The notes beneath the pieces were generated by a model that was given only the letters and a program-made list of their open reading frames with translations, searched no databases and was not told where the DNA came from. The position numbers and the translations under genes were made by a program. From Linanthus parryae (lineage: Eukaryota > Streptophyta > Magnoliopsida > Ericales > Polemoniaceae): DNA of 64,000 bases. Location of the stretch: contig JALGPY010000001.1 of assembly GCA_023055425.1 (NCBI GenBank), positions 30,555,001-30,619,000 of the forward strand, in the 5' to 3' direction. This document shows positions 56,546-64,000 of the stretch, piece by piece (the stretch's first letter is position 1; each line of letters begins with the position of its first letter).

Positions 56546-57002
56546 TAACACCCCCAAAACGACCAAACCGGAAACCCGGGGGTGTCAGGGTTTTCAAACT
56601 CATGTGTCGTTTTTAAACTGCTTCATCATCTGTTTACATGCCTGGTTGTTGCTTACTCAATATTTTCCGCTGACTTTGGAAACAGTGGTGTTTCTTTTTA
56701 TTTCTGCACCACAGGTTTAGGTGGAAGCTTGGAGTAACGGGAGCGCGACTCGACATACATAGGAAAAGTTTAGTAGATCACATTTATTTACTTTAGAACT
56801 TCAGTTAGACTTGGAGAATCTCTAGATTGGAATAATGCCCATGTTTGTGGCGAGAAAAGTTTCAAATTTTTAATTAATTATTTTATGGATTTTGGGTTGG
56901 ATATTCTGTTATAAAATCTCCTTGAATCCGGGTTTAATCTCGGGTACGGAGTGACACCCCCAGGTTTCCGGCTTGGTCGTTTTTGGGGTGTTATAGTTTT
57001 TG
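56538..57002. repeat. TSD pair around second MITE
   Basis: AGTTTTTG at 56538-56545 and at 56995-57002. Confidence 0.7.
56546..56993. mobile_element. MITE with 42-bp inverted repeats (448 bp)
   Basis: Left end TAACACCCCCAAAACGACCA, continuing to GGGGGTGTCA; right end is its near-perfect reverse complement (GTGACACCCCCAGGTTTCCG to GGGGTGTTA). Flanked by an 8-bp repeat with one extra T at the right. hAT or MULE-type; superfamily not decided. Confidence 0.75.
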
Positions 57003-57408
57003 TTTCCCCGAGCCTCATATGAAGGGAAATGGTGGCCAATATGTCCATAGTAAAAGTGCGAAGTTTTTGTCACAAGTCCACGGAAAGGGGTATGATTGGA
57101 GGTAGTGAGCCTTACGATCTTCTTCACAATGTATTTAGAATTCTTGGAAGTCTCTGTCCAAACGAATATTTTACAAAGAGTAAAAATCCACAGAGAGATG
57201 AGATGAAGATGTATATGCTCCAACCCGGATCTAAGGAAGATATATATGGAGGATAAGAAGGTTCAGAAGGAGAATGAGAAGGAAGAGACGATACCTGCAG
57301 CGGTGACAGAACCAGAGACAACCACGCGACAAGCACGACGAGATGGAGATGACGGGGATCTACATGGACATCCTTATCTTTACCCTTCGCCTTCTTATTT
57401 TAAATTTG
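57003..57408. other. No gene recognised
   Basis: Unique-looking sequence between the MITE and Sirevirus C. Short frames only. Confidence 0.45.
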
Positions 57409-58491
57409 TGTAATGCATGTAAATACAGAACCTAAATACTCTATATGGGGGGTTGAATAGATTATGTAAACTTTTGCTAACAATGACATTTTGAAGCTTA
57501 AATGCAAAGTTTAAAAGGAAAGTCAAGGCTTTGAAAAGGTTTGAAGAAGTTAGAACACAATGAAACTGTCTGGAGCTTCAATGCTTTGAGACTGGAAATT
57601 CTCCAAAGCTATGGAGCTTCATGTTTTGAGCAGATTTGTATGCAAACTGGAAAATTGTAAAGTAAAGCAATGAACACAAGGATTTTTACAGAGTTCAGTC
57701 ACAATTGGACCTACACTCAGTCTAAGGGACTTGATTCCTCGAGGATTTTCAAACAACTTCTTATTAATCACAGACTTAGCCCTAGATCTCAAACCTAAGT
57801 GACCTACCTTACACCTATACAGCTTGTAGTTCCCAACCTATCTAGTTCTAGCTACAATATGAGAAACAATAAGAACCTCTTGTTGTTCACTTGAACAACT
57901 TACTTTTAGAAGTTGATGAGGTTAAGAAATATAAATGAACAATACAATGAAAGCACAATGAAGAACACGGAAACAGATAAGCAATGAATGCTCAGAAGTT
58001 TTCTTCAGATTTTGGATGAATGATCTTCTTCAGCAATGTTGAACGCTTGATTGAGTGAAGAGTGTTTGAATGTAAGTCTCCCACGAATGAACCTCTCTTA
58101 TTTTACACTTGATAAGCTTTGTTCGGAGGGTTTGAATGAAGAACAAGAATAATGTCAGTGGCTCAACGCATCCTCCAAAGCTTTAAACATTTAGATGTCA
58201 TTCATAGCTTTGACCTCATTAACTTTGATTCTTGAGTCAATAAATCTGAGAGGTCAATTAACATTAGAAACACAATAATAGTTAAGAATATTTAAATGAA
58301 ACACCATAAGACTTAGGCAAAAGTTCAATTCATTCCCAAGCCTGCAACACAAAAACTGTCACCATAGTAATGCTACTTCAAAGTTTTAAAGCTTTGACAA
58401 AGTCTCTTAGTGTTTCTGTCTTTCATCATCTTCAAAATACAAACTCCCCCTGAGTTCATGTATCCATTCATTCAAAGGAACTGAATTATCA
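57409..58491 (-). repeat. Sirevirus C 3' LTR (1083 bp)
   Basis: The minus strand starts TGATAATTCAG next to the PPT and ends ATGCATTACA. The end block (ATAGAGTATTTAGG) matches A and B. Confidence 0.82.
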
Positions 58492-58502
58492 ATCTCCCCC
58501 TT
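58492..58502 (-). other. Polypurine tract of Sirevirus C
   Basis: The minus strand reads AAGGGGGAGAT directly before the LTR. A second tract (AAAAAGGGGGAGAA) lies at 58725-58738. Confidence 0.85.
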
Positions 58503-58799
58503 GATGAAAGAAAAAACAAACATTCTTGCTTTGCTAAAAATCCTGCAACTCAATAACAATTAAAATCCAGCAGATAGAAAGAAAACACTTAAAACATATC
58601 ACATAGCACCAAATATCACATATAACCAAACATGAACTAAGTAGAAATTTTCATAGATAAATAAACCCTACAGCATCCAAATTATTACACATGATCAACA
58701 AAAAAACACATACAAGCACATAATTCTCCCCCTTTTTTACTTTCATCAAAAGAGTAGAAATGTTGGATCATGTTTAGATTTTTTTTGAAAGAAAAACTA

Positions 58800-60723
58800 A
58801 AATACTAAGCAGACTTCACGGCTTTGGAGGAGAAGAAAGAAAGTAGAGAGATAGAAGGGGTTCATGGCTTTGAAGCTCTAGCTGCACAACATCCTTCTCA
58901 TGCTTTCATTTTTCCACTTGAAACTTTCCATTTCCTTTGTCCTTTCCTTTTCCAGTCTCCTCTTTCTCTGGCTCATCTTCCTCTTGATCATCATCTGTTT
59001 CTCCTTGGTCTTCCTGAGCTTTCTCAGCCTCTTCTGCTTTCACAGTTCCTACAACTATCTCAGCCTCTTCTTCATCATATTCTTCCTCATTACCAGCCCC
59101 CACCACCAGCTTCCTCAACAATGGTTTCCTTGGCATTAACATCTTTATTCTCAGTAGCTTCACCAACACCATCTTCATCCTCACTTTCCTCAAACAATTC
59201 CTTATCACTCGGCACTATTGGTACTTTCTTCTTTTTCAGTTTCAGAGCATCTTCGGGAACCATATCTGAGCCTATACTTTCAAAATATTTACTTTCAGCA
59301 GATGGCACTTTCTCCAGGTCCAAAACTTTGATGATCAAGTCCAGCTTCTCATTCATCAAAGCTTTGATTTTTCCAAACTCAGTAGACAAGTCAAATTTCC
59401 ATTGCCTTAAGTCTTCCAATCCATCTTCCAGGTTCTCCACTCTGTCAATAATCTGAGAGAAGTCCAGATTTTTTGAAGCCTTTGGTGTTGCTACAGTTGG
59501 CTTAATAAATTCCTTCTCCTTTAACTCAGCAGCAGACAACTCAGAAAAAAGCTTCCAACTTCCCTTACCAGTCTGCACAACGCCAATCCTTTGGAGAGAA
59601 CTCTCATCAACCATCCCAGAGCCACTAGTTATTTTCTCCTCATTCTTAACAGGCACCTTTAAATACTCAATGAAAAGTGGCAACAAATTTGCATAGGGAA
59701 GTGTATGATTCCTAGTCTTAGTACCACAATAAATCATATGCTCCATGATCACACTAGGCAGATCAATGTCAAAGCCTTGACAGATTAGACACATCAGAAT
59801 CAGAACTCTGTCAGTTACCAACTCCTTTGAATGTTCCATTGGCACAACACACCACATGATGATAGAAAATAGGATTTTGGCTTCACAATTTAATGTGTGT
59901 TAATTGTTTAGATCCAGTTGGTGTTTCTTCTAAAAAAATTAGATTTTGCCTTCTCCAAACACTCCCTCCTATCAGGATGTTCATGTACCTTATACTTCCT
60001 AGGTACTCCAACACTTTGTCAAAAACCCTATGATCTAACCTCATATCTACACCAGCAACTTTAGAGGTTAAAACATAGTTTTTATCATCAACTTCTTGAA
60101 CCAAATTCAGATAAACAACCTAGTTAGCCTAGGATAAGCCTCAGAATTAGGATTTAACATCTTCCAGACAGATAAAACTCTCAGTTTTCTCATGCATTCA
60201 ATATCAAGTTTATCCAATAACTCCTTAGATATCATGCTACAGAAAGCAATATTAGAATATGCATAACCATTCAACCAAACACCTTTAACCTCAGGACTAA
60301 TGAACTAAGATTCAGGAAGTAAGCGCTTACCATGACCTGAATCCTTTTTAGATTTTGCAGCACTGTGCTTAACCCTTTTCTTCTGTTCATCCTTCTTCTC
60401 TTCAGGTTTCTTCTTTGGGGTTTGATCCTCTTTCTTGTCTACCCCAGATTTCTTCATATTTTTTCCATCTTTATTCTTTGTTTGTGATTGATCACCCTGA
60501 TCTTTTTTTTACTTCTCCATGTTCTTTCTCAGATTCTGACCCAGCTTCTTGCACTTCCTTCTCCTTTCTGCTTTTCTTGGCTGGTGGAGTATCCTTACGC
60601 ATGCTTGATGTCTTCTCTGAGTCTGAGTCTGATATTGATATCTCAGTCTTCCTATTTGTGCTCTTCTTCTGCCTCATTGAAGAACCCTGAGTTTGCTATT
60701 GAATTCTATGTGGTTTTCGCTCC
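58800..60723 (-). pseudogene. Sirevirus C third ORF (longest copy in window)
   Basis: Possible ATG at 60723 or 60677 (MRQKKSTNRKTEISISDSDS). Basic, Ser-rich N-terminus; then, in changing frames, MLNPNSEAYPRLTRL near 60160, LTSKVAGVDMRLDHRVFDKV (60104-59883), and the long open piece 59857-59090 with MEHMIYCGTKTRNHTLPYAN, LLPLFIEYLKVP and LQRIGVVQTGKGSWKLFSEL. An acidic/basic tail follows, ending near 58800. The core matches Sirevirus A along its length and resembles the plant 'putative transposon protein' family. No membrane segment or signal peptide. Function unknown. Confidence 0.78.
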
Positions 60724-61214
60724 ATTGGATTTAGGGTTTTGAGACGAACTAGAGAGAGTAGAGAGAGAGAGAGAGATAGAGACGGAGATATAGAGATTGA
60801 GATGAAGGGAAGATAGCCCTGAAGTTGCTTATAAGTAGGATAAAAATTTGCAGTGATTGGTTAAGAAAGGACTCCTATATAAACACATGCCAAAATCAAA
60901 TCTAGAAGATCTTTTGAGATAATTTTGAATATTTTGATAAAATCTCTAAACAAACAAAAATATTCTCTAATTATCCATTTAGATAATACAAAATATTCAT
61001 TGATCCACTTATTGATTAAAGCATCAGATTTTTCTTCAAAGCTTTAAAGTACAGGTCCAAAGCTTTGGGGAATTGCTGAACTAAATAGAAACTTTTAAAA
61101 CTTTGAAAAATACTTTCAAGCCTAGGAAAGTATGATTTCAAGGATTTGAGATGTTAACACATAGGCACATATATGACTTAATACTCCCCCTAAACCAATG
61201 CATCCTTGTTTAAT
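60724..61214 (-). other. Sirevirus C spacer between pol and third ORF
   Basis: Non-coding; holds a (GA)n-like stretch at about 60747-60780, palindrome variants near 61035-61060, and a PPT-like TTAGGGGGAG (minus) at 61183-61192 after the pol end. Confidence 0.55.
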
Positions 61215-62797
61215 TCAAGCCTTAGGATGCAAACCTCTAATCTGGCAATGGTTAGTGAAAATATCAGCAATTTGCTTGGCAGTATATATAAAAGATAAAG
61301 ACACATCACCTTTATCAGTATGATCTCTTATGAAATGGTGTCTTACATCAATATGCTTAGTTCTGGAGTGTTGCACATGATTATTTGTGATTGAAATGGC
61401 ACTTGTATTGTCACAATTAATAGGCACTTTTATGAAATCATAGCCAAGGTCTCTCAATTGTTGAGAAATCCATAGCACTTGTGAGCAACAAGCTCCAGCT
61501 GCAATGTATTCTGCTTCTGCAGTTGACAATGCTACTGAATTTAGCTTCTTTGAATGTCGGCTAATCAGTGATGAGCCAAGGAATTGGCAGCACCTTATGT
61601 GCTCTTCCTGACAACCTTGTACCCTGCAAATTCTGCATCTGAATACCCACTCAAACAAAATGTATACCTTCTCGGATACCAAAACCACTACTATTTGGTA
61701 CCATTCAGCTATCTAAAGATTTTTTTGACAGCTACTGAGTGACATTCCTTAGGATCTGCTTCAGACCTTGCACACATACATACACTAGACATAATATGTG
61801 GTCTACTGGCAGTTAAATACAACAATGAACTAATCATACCTCTGTATTCCTTTTGGTTCATACTCTTACCATTTGTATCATTGTCTAGGGATAATGAAGA
61901 ACTCATGCGAGTTTTAAGTACCTTGGACTGAGACATGCTGTACTTATTGAGCAAGTACTTGGTATATTTGCCTTGATGCATAAAACATCCTTTCTTCATT
62001 TGATATACATGAAGTCCAAAAAAGAAATTTAACTCTCCAATTAAGCTCATTTCAAATTTCCTACACATTAGACTTGAAAATTCTTTTGATAAAGCATCAT
62101 TAGTAGCACCAAACAATATATCATCAACATAAATTTTTACAGCTAAGATGTCTTTCTCATGAGTCTTGATAAAAATAGTTTTTTCTACTAGGCCTCTTTG
62201 AAAATTATTTTCAAGTATATACTCTTCGTCTAATTTGTAAAAATGATAAGGAAAGTTGTCATCTTCAAAACTAGGAGGTTGAGCAACATAAACTTCTTCT
62301 TGTAAATAACCATTTAGAAAATCACATTTTACATCCAATTAATAAAGCTTTATATTCTTATGAGATGCAAATGCAAGAAGTATTTTGATAGCTTCTAACC
62401 TGACAAAAGGAGAAAATGTCTCCTCATAATCAATATCTTCTTCTTAATTGTACCCCTTTTCCACAAGTTCGGCTTTGTTTCTCACAACTTTACCATTTTC
62501 ATCAAGTTTATTTCTCAACACCCATCTGGTTCCAATAACTGATTGAGTCTTTGGCCTAGGCACAAGGTTCCATACTTTGTTCCTCTCAAACTCAATCAAC
62601 TCATTCTGCATTGTAATGATCCAGTTTGCATCTTGTAATGCCTCCTTTGCATTCTTAGGTTCAGTAAGTGACACAAAAGCACTGAAAGCACACAATTTCC
62701 TAATTATCCTCTGGTATGTGTACCATTTGTTGGATCTGAAATGATACTGTCCACTGGATGAGCTGAAAAATACTTGAATCTCTTCCTTGGTAACCAT
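61215..62797 (-). pseudogene. Sirevirus C reverse transcriptase-RNase H
   Basis: RT pieces 62797-62444 ([20 protein letters not shown]) and 62338-61709 ([60 protein letters not shown]). Between FYKLDE and YILENNF the block [15 protein letters not shown] of Sirevirus B is missing, an in-frame deletion of about 60 bp in RT. RNase H 61688-61215 has ALSTAEAEYIAAGACCSQVL, KVPINCDNTSAISIT and HHFIRDHTDKG. It ends after ADIFTN with a frameshifted tail. Inactive. Confidence 0.88.
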
Positions 62798-62931
62798 GGT
62801 TCTAGTTCTCCAGCAATTTTTACAATCATTTGAGAACTTGATGCAGTGGCTGGAGCATTTTCTGTTATGTGAGATCCAGTTTCAAAGCTTTGATATTTTG
62901 ATTCAAAATGATGTTCAAAGCTTTGAAATTC

Positions 62932-63977
62932 TTATGGTTGTTCCTGAAAGTTAGTTTTTCCTTCTTTTCCTTTCTCAAAGTCATCATCTGCCTCATACTT
63001 ATTCAGATTTAGATCTGCAAAACTTTCACTCAAGGAATCATCAGCACTTTCATCAAAAATATCATGAAGACTCTCCTCTACAACTTTAGTTCTCTTATTG
63101 GAAACTCTATAAGATTTGCCAGATTGAGAATAACAAAGAAACACACATTCATCACTTCTAGCATCAAATTTACGAATATTGTCTTTATCATTATTATGCA
63201 CATAACAAGTACAACCAAAGGGTTTAAAATAAGAAACACTTGGCTTTCTGCCTTTGAACATTCATAAGGAGTTTTCTCCAAAATAAGTCTGATCAAACAT
63301 CTATTAAGCACTTAATTGGAAGCGTTAACAACTTCTTCCCAAAGATATTTTGGAAAATGACTTTCAAGTAGCATGCTTCTAGACATATCTTCAAGTGTCC
63401 TATTCTTTCTCTCAACTACTCCAATCTGTTGTGGAGTTCTAGGTGCAGAAAAGATGTGTGAGATGCCAGGCTTTGCACAAAATAAATCAAAGTCTAAATG
63501 ATCAAACTCCCTACCATGATTACTTCTAACAGATGCAACATGTAAATTTTTTAAAGTTTGAAGCTCTTTACAAAGATTTGAGAATTCAGACAATGCTTCA
63601 TATTTCTCTCTAATGAACATAACCCAAGTAAATCTAGTGTAATCATCTACCACGACAAGCATATATCTCTTACAATTAGGTTTTTAAACCCCCATAGGAC
63701 CACACAAGTCCATATGCATCAATTATAAGGGTCTAGTGGTACTTACAAAGTTCTTTGTCTTGAATGAAATCCTTGTCTGTTTACCTTGGGTGCATGCCTT
63801 GCAAATCTCATCATCTGTGAACTTTAAGGTTGGTAGGCCTCTTACCAAGTCCTTTGAGATGAGCTTATTCATGGTATGCATAATTATATGCCCAAGTTTT
63901 CTATGCCAAAGCTTTGAGTCATCCTTCAAAGCTTTGAGGCTTTTCAGACTTTCACCTGCAACTTTGTTAGTACTCAT
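62932..63977 (-). pseudogene. Sirevirus C integrase region
   Basis: 63977-63723: pre-integrase with SLKALKDDSKLWHRKLGHII and CKACTQGKQT. 63662-63312: core with VDDYTRFTWVMFIREKY, RSNHGREFDHLDFDLFCA (the usual catalytic Asp is Asn) and TPQQIGVVERKNRTLEDMSR. 63261-62932: C-terminal block SVSYFKPFGCTCYVHNNDKD. Stops at 63723 and 63312. The palindrome CAAAGCTTTGA falls twice within SLKALKDDSKLW, in different reading frames. Confidence 0.88.
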
Positions 63978-64000
63978 AGCATATACATTGTATGACCTAG

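Larger units (their letters stand above)
57409..64000 (-). mobile_element. Sirevirus C (copia, SIRE lineage), 5' part beyond window
   Basis: Minus strand. From the right edge: pre-integrase, integrase, RT, RNase H (to 61215), spacer, long third ORF (60723 to about 58800), polypurine tracts, and the 3' LTR (57409-58491). Palindromes here are mostly the CAAAGCTTTGA variant, unlike A and B. Gag, PBS and 5' LTR lie beyond 64000. Confidence 0.9.

Noticed and set aside
58824..59456. Plus-strand 210-codon frame
   Set aside because: It is the shadow of the acidic tail of the Sirevirus C third ORF on the minus strand; Leu/Ser/Pro-rich text is what Glu/Lys codons give in reverse.
58800..60723. Third Sirevirus ORF as a viral envelope glycoprotein
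   Set aside because: No signal peptide, transmembrane segment or cysteine pattern is visible; only the map position is env-like.

Overview
This window looks like eudicot plant nuclear DNA, most likely repeat-rich heterochromatin. No intact host gene was recognised. Nearly everything can be assigned to transposable elements stacked inside one another, and all coding regions carry stop codons or frameshifts. The host group is inferred from the element lineages (Sirevirus-type copia, Tat-type gypsy, plant L1 LINEs), a captured LONGIFOLIA/TRM-type gene fragment, and plant-type short GT-AG introns.

Layout. Copia-1 (minus strand) occupies 1-7651 and is cut by the left edge. It sits inside the third ORF of Sirevirus A (plus, 7652-10777, 3' part only). 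Sirevirus A in turn sits inside the 3' LTR of a Tat-lineage gypsy element (minus, 10778-24561). The Tat element carries an antisense, intron-containing plant-mobile-domain gene (about 11721-16380). From 24562 to 49094 the underlying sequence is one L1-type LINE (LINE-A, plus). It is visible as four islands split by Copia-2 (24636-42366, TSD CTCAC), a 2.95-kb solo LTR (42701-45653, TSD CTATA) and a 1.45-kb solo LTR (47358-48802, TSD ACGCA). Copia-2 is itself broken in its integrase by Sirevirus B (29310-38689, TSD AATCG/GATCG), whose 3' LTR holds a 354-bp Helitron (37415-37768).

Right of LINE-A lie a MULE-like terminal-inverted-repeat element carrying a TRM/LONGIFOLIA gene fragment (49162-51418), a short unassigned stretch, the 5' half of a second LINE (LINE-B, to about 56120) with a hAT-type MITE in its 5' part (52821-53389), a second MITE (56546-56993), and Sirevirus C (minus, 57409 to the right edge).

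The main points of interest are: (1) the antisense PMD gene with four phase-consistent introns inside an LTR retrotransposon; (2) a 10-14-base palindrome family (CAAGGCCTTGA, CAAAGCCTTGA, CAAAGCTTTGA) scattered through LTRs and coding DNA of all three Sireviruses in more than one reading frame; (3) a third Sirevirus ORF whose core resembles the 'putative plant transposon protein' family; (4) the captured TRM fragment; (5) Copia-1, whose LTRs look younger than its coding region. All coordinates and motif calls were read by eye; no database search was run.
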